64,000 bases of DNA from Mucilaginibacter conchicola (GCF_003432115.1 NZ_QWDC01000004.1:186765-250764); one strand, 5' to 3'; counted from the stretch's first letter, positions 43,233 through 51,427 are shown. The notes: generated by a model not told the origin, from the sequence alone. A program made the numbers and translations.

Positions 43233-43667
43233 ATGGAACAAAATACGGAGGCCTTTGAGGCCGCATATAAAACATTTGTAGAGAAAGCCGCAGCCAACCG
43301 ATCGGTGTGGGGGTTAAAGGGTAAAGGCGGCTGGGCTAATGCCGAATCCAGTACTAATGAGGAGAACGCCGTGATCCCTTTCTGGAATGACCGTACGCAA
43401 GCCAAAAACTGCGCCCGAGATGATTGGAAAGGCTTTTTGCCGACCGAGATTCTGCTATCTGATTTTTTAGAGAACTGGTGCATTGAGATGGCCGGCAGCG
43501 ATGCACAGGCCGGTATAAACTGGAATGCGCAAATGCAGGGGATAGAGGTAGAGGCTTTAGATCTTGCTGTGGATATTTTGAACAGGTTAAGTGAGATCAA
43601 CTCGGGCATAACCTTCTCGGGTTACAGTAGTATTAATGAATTTATAAGCGACATCAGCGAAGAATAA
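43233..43667 (+). CDS. DUF2750-family protein
   Basis: A 144-residue cytoplasmic protein. Marks of DUF2750 are VIPFWNDRTQAKNCARDDW, the phrase LPTEILLSDFLENW, and GINWNAQMQGIEVEALDLA. The family is often annotated as hypothetical, and no activity is known. Its place between the two Fe-S subunits (44 bp after the first, 10 bp before the second) is noteworthy: it could be an assembly or regulatory protein of that complex. This is inference from the operon only. Confidence 0.8.
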   Translation: MEQNTEAFEAAYKTFVEKAAANRSVWGLKGKGGWANAESSTNEENAVIPFWNDRTQAKNCARDDWKGFLPTEILLSDFLENWCIEMAGSDAQAGINWNAQMQGIEVEALDLAVDILNRLSEINSGITFSGYSSINEFISDISEE

Positions 43668-43676
43668 GAGCTTACC

Positions 43677-44465
43677 ATGGAACAGAAGATACCTACAATG
43701 GCCCAAATGGCTGCCGAAGGCAAGGAACCCGAGATACTTTTTTGGGTAGGTTGCGCCGGTAGCTTTGATGAACGGGCACAACGCATTACCCGCGATATCT
43801 GCAAGATACTGCAGCACGTGGGCATCAGCTTCGCAGTGCTGGGCACCGAAGAAAGCTGTACAGGCGACCCTGCCAAACGTGCCGGCAACGAGTTCTTGTT
43901 TCAGATGCAGGCCATGATGAACATACAGGTGCTTGATGGCTATAACATTAAAAAGATAGTTACCGGCTGCCCGCATTGTTTCAATACCATTCGTAACGAG
44001 TACCCTGCTCTTGGCGGTAACTACGAGGTGATACACCACTCGCAACTGATACAGCAACTGATAGACGAAGGCAAACTAAAAGCCGAAGGCGGCGAAAGCT
44101 TTAAAGGCCGCAAGATCACCTTCCACGACCCATGTTACCTTGGTCGTGGTAACAATGTTTACGAAGCTCCGCGCCGTGCCTTAGAGATACTGGATGCCGA
44201 CCTGGTGGAGATGAAGCGCTGCAAAAGCAACGGGCTTTGCTGTGGTGCCGGTGGTGCCCAAATGTTTAAAGAACCCGAGCCGGGCAAAAAAGATATCAAC
44301 GACGAGCGCATGCTGGATGTACTGGAAGCCAAAGCCAGTGTAATTGCCTCAGGTTGCCCCTTCTGCATGACCATGTTTACCGATGGGGTAAAACATATAG
44401 AGAAAGAGCAGGAAATAAAAGTTTTGGATATTGCCGAGATAACCGTGAAGGCGAACGGGTTGTAA
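43677..44465 (+). CDS. CCG-domain (Fe-S)-binding protein (HdrB/LutA-like)
   Basis: A 262-residue cytoplasmic protein with two cysteine-rich CCG-type domains. The first shows GCAGSFD and TGCPHCF, the second HDPCYLGRGN, LCCGAGGAQMF and SGCPFCMTMF. In the heterodisulfide reductase B subunit, LutA and GlpC these hold unusual 4Fe-4S clusters or zinc. It pairs with the membrane Fe-S protein at 41891. Its stop codon abuts the stop of the convergent gene 44466-45029. Confidence 0.9.
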   Translation: MEQKIPTMAQMAAEGKEPEILFWVGCAGSFDERAQRITRDICKILQHVGISFAVLGTEESCTGDPAKRAGNEFLFQMQAMMNIQVLDGYNIKKIVTGCPHCFNTIRNEYPALGGNYEVIHHSQLIQQLIDEGKLKAEGGESFKGRKITFHDPCYLGRGNNVYEAPRRALEILDADLVEMKRCKSNGLCCGAGGAQMFKEPEPGKKDINDERMLDVLEAKASVIASGCPFCMTMFTDGVKHIEKEQEIKVLDIAEITVKANGL

Positions 44466-45029
44466 TTACTTGGTCCATACAGCAACTATCCCATTCTTTG
44501 CGGTAGGTCCATAATACTCTGCAGGTACCGGGTGTTTGCTGTAATAAATATCGGTAATAGATTCTATTTTAAGGTTAGATAATTTTGCATAGCTGTCTGT
44601 TGGTGAAACGGGTTGTCCATTAATTATTAAAACGGGCTTGGTAGCAGGGCTGGTACCAGTCTTTTGCGGGGCATACCTGCTTATGGCCAGTTTTAAGGTG
44701 GATTGTTTGATAGCCGGTGTTTGCTCGCCTTTTTTAACAATTAAAACCATCAGTTTTCCTGGCTTATCAGTTGTAGGTAACAATTCTTCGTTCCAAAATG
44801 GATCAATACTTAACAGTTCGGTACTTTTGAGCGATTGCAGGTCGTTGTTGAACTTTACCGAATCTTTAGGCTCGTACACTATCTTATTAAAGGCATAGCC
44901 AGATATCTTGCTCGCTTTGTATGATGTGTCGCATTTTACCAGCCATGTATCAATTGCCTGCTTATTAATGCCTTGTGCATTGGTAGTAAATCCTAAAAGT
45001 AGAAGTGTAGCTGCAAATAAGTATTTCAT
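44466..45029 (-). CDS. Secreted protein with SusC-plug-like C-terminus
   Basis: A 187-residue protein when begun at ATG 45029, giving a clean signal peptide (LLLGFTTNAQ). The C-terminal 55 residues (PVLIINGQPVS, LKIESITDIYYSK, EYYGPTAKNGIVAVWTK) resemble the TonB plug segment of SusC proteins and of some TonB/BlaR-like proteins, where 'YG.....GVI.I.TK' closes the motif. It has no barrel, so it may be a stand-alone plug-like domain that binds partner proteins. Its ATG overlaps the stop of the preceding gene by one base, so the two are translationally coupled. Confidence 0.7.
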   Translation of the reverse strand: MKYLFAATLLLLGFTTNAQGINKQAIDTWLVKCDTSYKASKISGYAFNKIVYEPKDSVKFNNDLQSLKSTELLSIDPFWNEELLPTTDKPGKLMVLIVKKGEQTPAIKQSTLKLAISRYAPQKTGTSPATKPVLIINGQPVSPTDSYAKLSNLKIESITDIYYSKHPVPAEYYGPTAKNGIVAVWTK

Positions 45030-45511
45030 TAATTTGTCCCTTTTAAAAATATTAACGCTTCTTTTAAGCTGTCCAGTCTTTTGGGTGATAGTTTTTTTAC
45101 CGGGATAGCCCATTCGGTAGCCATTGAGTCGAGGTCGCCGGCGGGGTCTTCAAACGTTTGGTAGATAATATCGTCGGTAAGTGTTTTAAATTTGATGGTA
45201 TCTGTATTGGCGGTGCCTGGCTTATAATCGAGCGCACTAAAACGGCTCACTTTAAACGAAAAGTATTCTTGTTTACCCTGTTGATAAGTTTTGCGCAGGC
45301 GTATAAAATGATCGGGTGTGAGGTTGATCTCAAACTTCTTTACGTTCGGCTCAACCGATGGGTCATAAGCCTCGTTGAGCATGCGGTTTCCCCAGTTGGT
45401 CCATCCCTGTTCGTCCATAAAACCTTTAAAGCTGCAAAATAACAGGCATATTGCGGCAAAGGCAATGCTAAGGCGTGCTTTGGTAACAGGTTTCAGAATT
45501 GATGCTGGCAT
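45029..45511 (-). CDS. Hypothetical protein with N-terminal anchor
   Basis: A 160-residue protein from ATG 45511 (a longer frame starts at TTG 45532). A hydrophobic segment (about 13-30, LSIAFAAICLLFCSF) is an anchor or signal peptide, followed by an extracytoplasmic beta-rich part with FEINLTPDHFIRLRKTYQ and FKVSRFSALDY. No family. It is coupled to the plug-like gene that follows by a TAATG overlap. Confidence 0.7.
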   Translation of the reverse strand: MPASILKPVTKARLSIAFAAICLLFCSFKGFMDEQGWTNWGNRMLNEAYDPSVEPNVKKFEINLTPDHFIRLRKTYQQGKQEYFSFKVSRFSALDYKPGTANTDTIKFKTLTDDIIYQTFEDPAGDLDSMATEWAIPVKKLSPKRLDSLKEALIFLKGTN

Positions 45512-45558
45512 GACAACATATAATATCTTCAATTTAAAAAATCGCTTAAATTTGTGCT

Positions 45559-46053
45559 ATGGAATTTTCTTCACATTCAAGGGTTTGGATCTATCAAGCT
45601 GACAGGGAATTAACCGCCTTAGAGGCGCAGGAAGCACAGGTATTGTTAGATAACTTTACCCGCAGCTGGACCGCGCACAACAACCAATTGTTAGCCAAAG
45701 CCGAAGTAAGGTACAACCGTTTCCTTATTTTGTTTGTGGATGAAAGCCAGGCCGGCGCAAGTGGCTGCTCAATAGATAAATCTGTAAACTTTATGAAGCA
45801 GGTAGAGCAGCATTTTGGCATCAACCTGTTTGATCGTTTTAACCTTGCCTACCGCGATGGCGAAACCATATTATCAGCCACGCGTGCGCAGTTTGAAGAG
45901 TTGATAAAACAGGGCAAAATAAACGCCGATACCATTGTGTTTAACAACCTTACCCAAACCCTTGCCGATCTGCGCACCAAATGGGAAGTGCCTTTCCGTG
46001 AGAGCTGGCACAAGCAGTTATTTGGCGACTTAGTGGCTGAATATAATAGCTAA
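45559..46053 (+). CDS. Conserved Bacteroidota protein, often labelled 'ABC transporter ATPase'
   Basis: A 164-residue cytoplasmic protein recognised as a conserved protein of Bacteroidota (VWIYQADRELT, FTRSWTAHNNQLLAKAEVRY, GCSIDKSVNFMKQVE). Public annotations often call it ABC transporter ATPase, yet no Walker A, signature or Walker B motif is present, so this label is an error. The cysteine in ASGCSIDKS is striking. A TAAATTTG -7 element (45547-45554) stands only five bases ahead of the ATG, which suggests a leaderless or near-leaderless mRNA. Confidence 0.75.
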   Translation: MEFSSHSRVWIYQADRELTALEAQEAQVLLDNFTRSWTAHNNQLLAKAEVRYNRFLILFVDESQAGASGCSIDKSVNFMKQVEQHFGINLFDRFNLAYRDGETILSATRAQFEELIKQGKINADTIVFNNLTQTLADLRTKWEVPFRESWHKQLFGDLVAEYNS

Positions 46054-46059
46054 GTTTAA

Positions 46060-47463
46060 TTATTTAGCTGCTACTTTGCGGATGCGGTTTCGTTCGGCTA
46101 TGTACAAGTTACCATTGGTATCTGTAGTAATACCAAAGGGGTCAGCAAGAGAATAGGCAGATGCATGTATGCCATCTCCTGTATAACCGTTATATCCGGT
46201 ACCTGCAATTGTTGTGATAATGCCCGTTGCGCCGTTTACTTTTCTAACAATGTTGTTCAAGTCGGTAAAATAAATATCACCATTTGGTAATGCTTTAATT
46301 CCGAAGGGAATGATTTGAGCGTTGATGGCCGGTCCATTATCGCCGGAGTTGCCACTAACCCCGGTGCCTGCAACTGTAGAAATGATACCCGTTGCTGCTG
46401 TTATTTTTCTGATACGGTTGTGGTCTATCTCAGTAAAGTAGATATCTCCGTTTGTTGTTATCGATATATCGAAGGGCATAATATTGGCACTGGTTGCTGA
46501 TATACCGTCGCCATTATAGTTTTTTGCTCCCGTGCCTGCAATAGTTGAAATGATACCGTTTGATATTTTCCTGATCTTTCCATTAGCATCACTGGCTATA
46601 TAGAGGTTGCCTTGTGCGTCTACTGCTAAACCGTGCGGATAGGTGAATGTTGCCAGTTTTGCTGGTCCGCCGTCGCCTGATGCCCCTTGCTGGGTTGAGC
46701 AACCGGCAACGCATGATATTTTCCCGTCGGTGGTTATCTTATCTATCCTGTTAACCTGCGCTTCGGTAACGTAAAGGTTTTGAGCATCGTCAATCGTAAG
46801 AGTTGTTAGATCAAAAAGATCGATGCTGAGTGCAGGTGAATTATCTGTGAAACTCAGGCTGTTTTGGTTAAGGTTGCCTGTACCTGCAATAGTGTTTATT
46901 TTTCCATCAATGGCAGATATTTTTCTTATAACCCGGTTAAAGCGATCGCAAAAAAATATATTGCCGGTTTTGTCAATAACTACACCGGTAGCGCTTGTCA
47001 TCTGCGCTGATTTAGCCGAGCCATTATCACCTGTGTAACCAGCTACTCCTGTGCCTGCAATAGTTGAAATAGCAGGCGTTGTGATGGCCGGCAGGTTTAC
47101 CTTTGAAAAAGTTTCTTTAGTATTTCCGTTTTGAAACTCTAAAGTTGTTGCAGTTAATTTGGTTACTTTAAACTGGGTTGTAGATGTGCCGTTTTGCTCA
47201 ACGCTGTACTTAATAACATCATTAGAAGTTTGCCAAAAGCCGGCCACAGGTATAATATCCTTAGCTAAATTCTGATAAAAGAAGTTATCATCACCAAAAT
47301 AAATTTTCGGTTTTTCCTTGTCGGTAGGTTCCCACCAGCCGGTAAGCAGGGTTTTATCTATTGTAGTTTCACCGGGTTTAACAGGATCAGGGGTTTCAGT
47401 GTTTTTACACGAGAATACAAGCAATATTATGCAGGTGCTTAAAACGAATAGTTTTTTTGACAT
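46060..47463 (-). CDS. NHL-repeat beta-propeller lipoprotein
   Basis: A 467-residue lipoprotein from ATG 47463 (lipobox LVFSC). After an N-terminal lipocalin-like part (LTGWWEPTDKEKPKIYF) it has a propeller made of about six NHL repeats. Each repeat includes ISTIAGTG-x-x-GY-x-GD-x-G, followed by GNIYFTD/NRIRKI-like strands. Such propellers are extracellular and bind proteins or ligands. The repeats are clear also in the DNA (GTACCTGCAATAGTT and its variants on the plus strand), but there are no identical spacers. Confidence 0.85.
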   Translation of the reverse strand: MSKKLFVLSTCIILLVFSCKNTETPDPVKPGETTIDKTLLTGWWEPTDKEKPKIYFGDDNFFYQNLAKDIIPVAGFWQTSNDVIKYSVEQNGTSTTQFKVTKLTATTLEFQNGNTKETFSKVNLPAITTPAISTIAGTGVAGYTGDNGSAKSAQMTSATGVVIDKTGNIFFCDRFNRVIRKISAIDGKINTIAGTGNLNQNSLSFTDNSPALSIDLFDLTTLTIDDAQNLYVTEAQVNRIDKITTDGKISCVAGCSTQQGASGDGGPAKLATFTYPHGLAVDAQGNLYIASDANGKIRKISNGIISTIAGTGAKNYNGDGISATSANIMPFDISITTNGDIYFTEIDHNRIRKITAATGIISTVAGTGVSGNSGDNGPAINAQIIPFGIKALPNGDIYFTDLNNIVRKVNGATGIITTIAGTGYNGYTGDGIHASAYSLADPFGITTDTNGNLYIAERNRIRKVAAK

Positions 47464-47542
47464 TGGTTTAGGGTATAAGATATAATTGTAGCTAAAGATA
47501 AATATTAACAGATGAAACACCACGGCAAAAAGCTGTTTTTCT

Positions 47543-47932
47543 TTATTTCTCCACCATATCTACCCACTGCCTTAGCAAGCTTTGCAAAACAGGGGCTTTG
47601 GCTTCAATATCGGCTTTATCTTTAAAATTGATAATACCTCGGCCATCGGTGTATTTACCTTCGAGCAGGCCGGTGTTATCCGTTAATCGGGTACCTGTGG
47701 GCAATACCAGCATAAGGCGGTTGCGGTTAAGGTTCATTACTGCAGTATCGCGTTTATAAGTTTTTGGGTCAAAAGAGGCCATTACGCCGGTATAATAAAA
47801 GGCAGGGCTATTCCATTTTATGTGACCGGCAATTTCGGGGTGGGCACTCAGAATAATATTGTGCAATGCTTCAACAGCTTCTTTTATAGCAATGTTTAGG
47901 CTGTTTACAAATGCAGTTACCTGGCTATTCAT
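47543..47932 (-). CDS. DUF1801-domain protein (YdhG-like)
   Basis: A 129-residue protein of the DUF1801 family, whose Bacillus member is called iron chaperone frataxin-like Fra. Recognised by HPEIAGHIKWNSPAFYYTG and the MNLNRNRLMLVLPTG strand. Most members have no known role. It stands alone between two lipoprotein genes. Confidence 0.8.
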   Translation of the reverse strand: MNSQVTAFVNSLNIAIKEAVEALHNIILSAHPEIAGHIKWNSPAFYYTGVMASFDPKTYKRDTAVMNLNRNRLMLVLPTGTRLTDNTGLLEGKYTDGRGIINFKDKADIEAKAPVLQSLLRQWVDMVEK

Positions 47933-47957
47933 GTCTCCGGGTATGCTTTTAAAAGTG

Positions 47958-48569
47958 TTAGCTACCGGTGTTATATGAACCTGTTATAACGTGTTTGCTG
48001 CCGTCCTTTTTATCAATAACGTTTACTTTAAAGTAGCCCTTAATAACGTCAAAGCCTTCGGCATCTTCGGTGAAATAAGTGAATTTTACCGAGCCCCTTT
48101 CAACTGTATCTTCTTCTTCATCCGCTTTATCAACTATCTCATAATCGAGCGTGGTTGATTTAAGGCTGAATAATTTGATAGGGAATATTCCTGTAGCATC
48201 ATTTACACCCACGCTAAAAGAAATACTTTCCTGCTTTGAATCTAAACTATGTGCCGACAGGTTGGTGTTCCCCAGGAAATCAATATCCGGGTCAGGATCC
48301 TGGTTGGCGTAGCTTACATTGTGCAAGGTAACTTTAGGCCCATTATCTATTTGGTAAATGAAAGTATCATCGGCGCCTATGCCTACGGTGTAAGTGGCGT
48401 CGGTTCCCGGATCTGGTGTGGTAGGAGTGGTGCCGCCACCAGGGTTGGTTGGTTTAACGCTGCCGTCTTTTACAACTAAGCCTTCGGGTAAAACGGGGGC
48501 GTCAATTTTGCAGCTTGCAGCCAATAAAACTGAGGCTATTGCAGTGATTGCTAAGGTCTTGGTATTCAT
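47958..48569 (-). CDS. Putative lipoprotein
   Basis: A 203-residue protein with a lipobox (LAASC, about Cys20) and then a Pro/Thr/Gly-rich linker (NPGGGTTPTTPDPGTDAT) that leads to a beta-rich domain (DTFIYQIDNGPKVTLHNVSY, RGSVKFTYFTEDAEGFDVIKG). The domain is not recognised. The linker suggests exposure at the cell surface. Confidence 0.75.
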   Translation of the reverse strand: MNTKTLAITAIASVLLAASCKIDAPVLPEGLVVKDGSVKPTNPGGGTTPTTPDPGTDATYTVGIGADDTFIYQIDNGPKVTLHNVSYANQDPDPDIDFLGNTNLSAHSLDSKQESISFSVGVNDATGIFPIKLFSLKSTTLDYEIVDKADEEEDTVERGSVKFTYFTEDAEGFDVIKGYFKVNVIDKKDGSKHVITGSYNTGS

Positions 48570-48611
48570 AAATTTTAATGCGCGAATATAAGAAAATTAA
48601 CTATTATATAA

Positions 48612-49355
48612 TTAAAATTCTAAAGGGCCCAGGCGGCGCATATTCTTAAGTATAAGATATTGCCTGTGCTTTAAATAACGGGTAGGGTTGGTGGCGCTCC
48701 AGCGTAGCGGGCTGGGAAATATCACCGCAATAGCCGCCGACTGCCGTTTTGTTAATTTTGATGCCGGTATATGGAAATAGGCCTGCGATGCGGCTTCGAT
48801 ACCGTAAATACCATCGCCCATTTCAATAACATTCAAGTAAACTTCCATGATGCGTTTTTTGCTCCAAAAAGCTTCTATAAGTACCGTGAACCATGCTTCT
48901 AAACCTTTGCGCACAAATGAACGACCCGGCCATAAGAAAACGTTCTTGGCTGTTTGCTGTGTAATGGTACTGCCGCCTATCAGCTTTTTGCTTTTTGAGT
49001 TTTTCTCGATAGCTTTTTCAATGGCATGAAAATCAAAGCCGTGATTTTCAAGAAAAGTCTGATCTTCGGCGGCTACGGCGGCGCGTTTCATGGGGTCGGC
49101 AATTTCATCAAAATCAGCCCACTGTTTGTCTATTTTCCAATCCAAGCCACGACCTTTGCGTTCAAAGCCACGCTGTATCATTAGCCAGGTTACCGGCGGG
49201 TTTACAAAACGATAAAGCAGCACGCCAAACAGGCTTGCACCTACAAAAATGATAATAGCAAGCTTAAGTACCCGCAATACCAGTTTAACAATGCCGTTGC
49301 GGTGTATGCCTTTGCTGCTGCTTTTCTTTTTTGCCGGTTGCGCTTTTTTTGCCAT
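48612..49355 (-). CDS. mtgA: Monofunctional biosynthetic peptidoglycan transglycosylase
   Basis: A 247-residue inner-membrane enzyme with one N-terminal TM (about 29-50) and a GT51 glycosyltransferase domain. The catalytic Glu97 is in AAEDQTFLENHGFD, followed by GGSTITQQTAKN and KKRIMEVYLNVIEMGDGIYGIEAA, the classical GT51 motifs. It polymerises lipid II into glycan strands and has no transpeptidase domain. The lysine-rich N-terminus lies in the cytoplasm. A promoter (49363-49397) ends so near ATG that the mRNA is almost leaderless. Confidence 0.95.
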   Translation of the reverse strand: MAKKAQPAKKKSSSKGIHRNGIVKLVLRVLKLAIIIFVGASLFGVLLYRFVNPPVTWLMIQRGFERKGRGLDWKIDKQWADFDEIADPMKRAAVAAEDQTFLENHGFDFHAIEKAIEKNSKSKKLIGGSTITQQTAKNVFLWPGRSFVRKGLEAWFTVLIEAFWSKKRIMEVYLNVIEMGDGIYGIEAASQAYFHIPASKLTKRQSAAIAVIFPSPLRWSATNPTRYLKHRQYLILKNMRRLGPLEF

Positions 49356-49362
49356 TATGCTG

Positions 49363-49397
49363 CAAATGTACTGTAAATAAAAAAGGAGTGAGGCAAA
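49363..49397 (-). promoter_or_regulatory. Promoter of mtgA
   Basis: Minus-strand TTTG (plus 49394-49397) and TACATTTG (plus 49363-49370) are spaced by 23 bases, which matches the Bacteroidota consensus. The predicted transcription start is only a few bases from the ATG at 49355. The -33 part overlaps the loop of the terminator of the preceding ribosomal operon. Confidence 0.5.
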
Positions 49398-49415
49398 GCC
49401 AAACTCCTTTTTTAT
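49378..49415 (-). terminator. Terminator of the rpsF-rpsR-rplI operon
   Basis: AAAAAAGGAGT pairs with ACTCCTTTTTT across a 12-base loop with T-run on the minus strand side. Just upstream (49428-49468) is a CCCTCTCCCTTTAGGGGAGGG hairpin repeat directly after the rplI stop. Confidence 0.75.
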
Positions 49416-49427
49416 TTTGAAATCCTT

Positions 49428-49468
49428 TCCTAAAGCCCTCTCCCTTTAGGGGAGGGTTGGGAGGGGTT
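49428..49468. repeat. CCCTCTCCC/GGGGAGGG repeat
   Basis: CCTCTCCCTTTAGGGGAGG hairpin followed by TTGGGAGGGG. It lies 4 bp past the rplI stop and resembles the GC-rich repeats at 953-980 and 1112-1144 in being placed right at a gene end. Confidence 0.6.
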
Positions 49469-49472
49469 ATAA

Positions 49473-49916
49473 TTACTCAGCTACTACTTCAAAAGGTACC
49501 TGAACTTTTACTTCTTTGTGCAAGTTTACAGTTGCAACGTACTCGCCCAGGAATTTTGGCTCCTGATCAAAAGTAATACGGCGACGGTCAACTTCAAAAC
49601 CTTCTTTTTTCAATGCATCAGCAACCTGGATAGTGTTGATAGCACCGAAGATTTTACCGGTTTCGCCAGCTTTAGCGCCAATAGTAAGTTTTACACCTTC
49701 TAATTTAGCAGCAATAGCATCAGCATCTTTGCGGATTTTTTCTTGTTTGAACTGAGCTTGTTTAATGTTCTCAGCCAAAACTTTACGTGCACTTTCAGTA
49801 GCTAATATAGCGTAACCTTTAGGGATAAGAAAGTTGCGGCCGTAACCCGGCTTAACATTCACTACATCGTCTTTATCGCCGAGGTTTTTTACGTCTTGTT
49901 TTAATATAACTTCCAT
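49473..49916 (-). CDS. rplI: 50S ribosomal protein L9
   Basis: A 147-residue L9 with the N-terminal domain MEVILKQDVKNLGDKDDVVNVKPGYGRNF (given in two parts here: MEVILKQDVKNLG and KDDVVNVKPGYGRNF), the long connecting helix (about 45-75) and the C-terminal domain (GEIGKIFG-like GAKAGETGKIFGAINT). It binds 23S rRNA at the base of the L1 stalk. It is the third gene of rpsF-rpsR-rplI, 16 bp after rpsR. Confidence 0.98.
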   Translation of the reverse strand: MEVILKQDVKNLGDKDDVVNVKPGYGRNFLIPKGYAILATESARKVLAENIKQAQFKQEKIRKDADAIAAKLEGVKLTIGAKAGETGKIFGAINTIQVADALKKEGFEVDRRRITFDQEPKFLGEYVATVNLHKEVKVQVPFEVVAE

Positions 49917-49932
49917 TTGTTTACCTCCTTGA

Positions 49933-50196
49933 CTATTTTAATGAATCTGTAACATAAGGTAATAAACCGATGTGACGGGCACGTTTAACTGCCTGAGCCA
50001 CTTTACGCTGAAACTTCAAAGAAGTACCTGTTAAACGGCGAGGTAATACTTTACCTTGATCGTTAACAAACTTTAAAAGGAAGTTAGCGTCTTTGTAATC
50101 GATGTATTTGATACCGTTCTTTTTGAAACGGCAGTATTTTTTACGGTTATCCTCCACTTTTGGAGCAGTAACGTATTTAATTTGGTCGTTTGCCAT
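49933..50196 (-). CDS. rpsR: 30S ribosomal protein S18
   Basis: An 87-residue S18, recognised by KYCRFKKNGIKYIDYKD, PRRLTGTSLKFQRKVA and AVKRARHIGLLPY. It binds S6 on the platform of the small subunit. Its start overlaps the last base of rpsF. C22 is a lone cysteine, so zinc binding is not expected. Confidence 0.98.
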   Translation of the reverse strand: MANDQIKYVTAPKVEDNRKKYCRFKKNGIKYIDYKDANFLLKFVNDQGKVLPRRLTGTSLKFQRKVAQAVKRARHIGLLPYVTDSLK

Positions 50197-50561
50197 TAGT
50201 TGTTCTCCTCCGCTTTAGCTGCAGGTTTTTTGTTGAAAGCACCGCTGCGTTTTTTCTCGTTGTAAGCAATGGCATGTTTATCCAAAGCAATAGTTAAGAA
50301 ACGCAGAACGCGCTCATCACGTCTGAATTCAACCTCCAATTTGTTAATTAAATCACCCGGAGCCTTGTATTCAGTTAAGTGATAGTACCCAGTAGTTTTC
50401 TTTTGGATTGGGTACGCTAATTTTCTCAAACCCCAATTGTCTTCTTGGACAATTTCGGCTCCGCCATCAGTTAAGATCTTTGTGAATTTGGCAATTGCCT
50501 CTTTCGCAACGTCTTCTGAAAGCAACGGGGTTAGAACGATCACGGTTTCGTACTGTTGCAT
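50196..50561 (-). CDS. rpsF: 30S ribosomal protein S6
   Basis: A 121-residue S6 with YETVIVLTPLLSEDVAKEAI at the start, NWGLRKLAYPIQKKTTGYY and the long tail typical of Bacteroidota (KKRSGAFNKKPAAKAEENN). It is first in the operon with rpsR and rplI. The strong promoter lies 43-73 bases upstream. Confidence 0.98.
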   Translation of the reverse strand: MQQYETVIVLTPLLSEDVAKEAIAKFTKILTDGGAEIVQEDNWGLRKLAYPIQKKTTGYYHLTEYKAPGDLINKLEVEFRRDERVLRFLTIALDKHAIAYNEKKRSGAFNKKPAAKAEENN

Positions 50562-50603
50562 TATAAATTGATTTTTAATTATTTACCCGGTATATCGGGG
50601 CTG

Positions 50604-50634
50604 CAAATGTAGAAAGAATAAATTTATTATCAAA
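50604..50634 (-). promoter_or_regulatory. Promoter of the rpsF operon
   Basis: On the minus strand TTTG (plus 50631-50634) is followed after 19 bases by TACATTTG (plus 50604-50611). This is an exact match to the Bacteroidota -33/-7 consensus and the best promoter in the window. The leader to ATG is about 35 bases and could hold an S6:S18 binding site, but no clear structure was found. Confidence 0.7.
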
Positions 50635-50659
50635 ACGTTTATCAGCAGTAATTTAAACG

Positions 50660-51295
50660 TTAATAAGCCTTGTGATAACCAATGCCGTAAACCAGGCCGC
50701 CCGAGAAGAAGCTATACTTTGAAATACTGCCTGCAAATTTTAAACCCAGGCTGGGGCCAAAGCCCGAGGGTTTACCAACCGGGATGAGAAAAAGTAGCTT
50801 GAACGGCCTTTTTTTTGACCTGAACCACATAAAAGTGAACTCATAAGGCATGCCTACATAGTAGTTTGTTACGTTGGCGTAGGCTCCAAGCGGTGTTTTA
50901 TAAAAAGTATGAGCGCTATTTGATGATATACCCAATGATGCGCTAAATGAAACCCCGTTTTTTATAAAGCGTTGCCCGTATAGTAAAGCAACTTCTCTCA
51001 TGGTTGAATTATTTTTAAGTACAACAGCGGGGGTGGGTAGCATATCAACGCGCTCGGTGCCGCCTTTTGTTGCAATTCCTCTCAAAATAAAAAGATTACG
51101 CTTGTATTGGTAATTAATAGAAGAGCTAAGCATAACATCGCGCCCTGCCAGGAAGCCCAGGTCGGCAAATATGATGGGGTTGGTGTTAACTTGTATTTTA
51201 AGGCCGTTTGTATCAATTTTTGATTGGATTGTATCCTGGGCGTACAAACAAAAGGCGCTTGCTATTAATGCAATTATAACAATCAGTATTTTCAT
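50660..51295 (-). CDS. Secreted, probably outer-membrane, hypothetical protein
   Basis: A 211-residue protein with a signal peptide (to about 19, LYAQ) and alternating hydrophobic strands of a small beta-barrel (SINYQYKRNLFILRGIAT, FSASLGISSNSAHTF, GPSLGLKFAGSISKYSFFSG). No family. A lone gene upstream of rpsF on the same strand, separated by 98 bp. Confidence 0.7.
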   Translation of the reverse strand: MKILIVIIALIASAFCLYAQDTIQSKIDTNGLKIQVNTNPIIFADLGFLAGRDVMLSSSINYQYKRNLFILRGIATKGGTERVDMLPTPAVVLKNNSTMREVALLYGQRFIKNGVSFSASLGISSNSAHTFYKTPLGAYANVTNYYVGMPYEFTFMWFRSKKRPFKLLFLIPVGKPSGFGPSLGLKFAGSISKYSFFSGGLVYGIGYHKAY

Positions 51296-51387
51296 GTAAA
51301 GGTTTGGTGCATCTAAAGTATACTTTAATTGTTAACACAATATTTAGTAATGTTAAATATCAAAACAGGCATTTTTACAAATGTGCG

Positions 51388-51402
51388 TGGCATACTATTT
51401 GC
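51388..51402 (+). promoter_or_regulatory. Sigma-54 type promoter
   Basis: TGGCATACTATTTGC matches the -24/-12 consensus TGGCAY-N5-TTGC, with GG (51389-51390) and GC (51401-51402) separated by exactly 10 bases. Transcription would start near 51413, 15 bases before ATG 51428. No enhancer-binding protein or rpoN gene is in the window. Confidence 0.65.
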
Positions 51403-51427
51403 CCTTATCTAACCAAACAACATCGCC

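Noticed and set aside
45559..46053. ABC transporter ATPase, the common database label for this protein family
   Set aside because: No Walker A, ABC signature or Walker B motif is present in the 164 residues.
46100..47080. Regularly repeated DNA (GTGCCTGCAATAGTTG-like) which at first sight recalls a CRISPR array
   Set aside because: The repeats encode NHL propeller blades in one long frame, are not identical, and their spacing varies with the protein repeat; no cas genes nearby.
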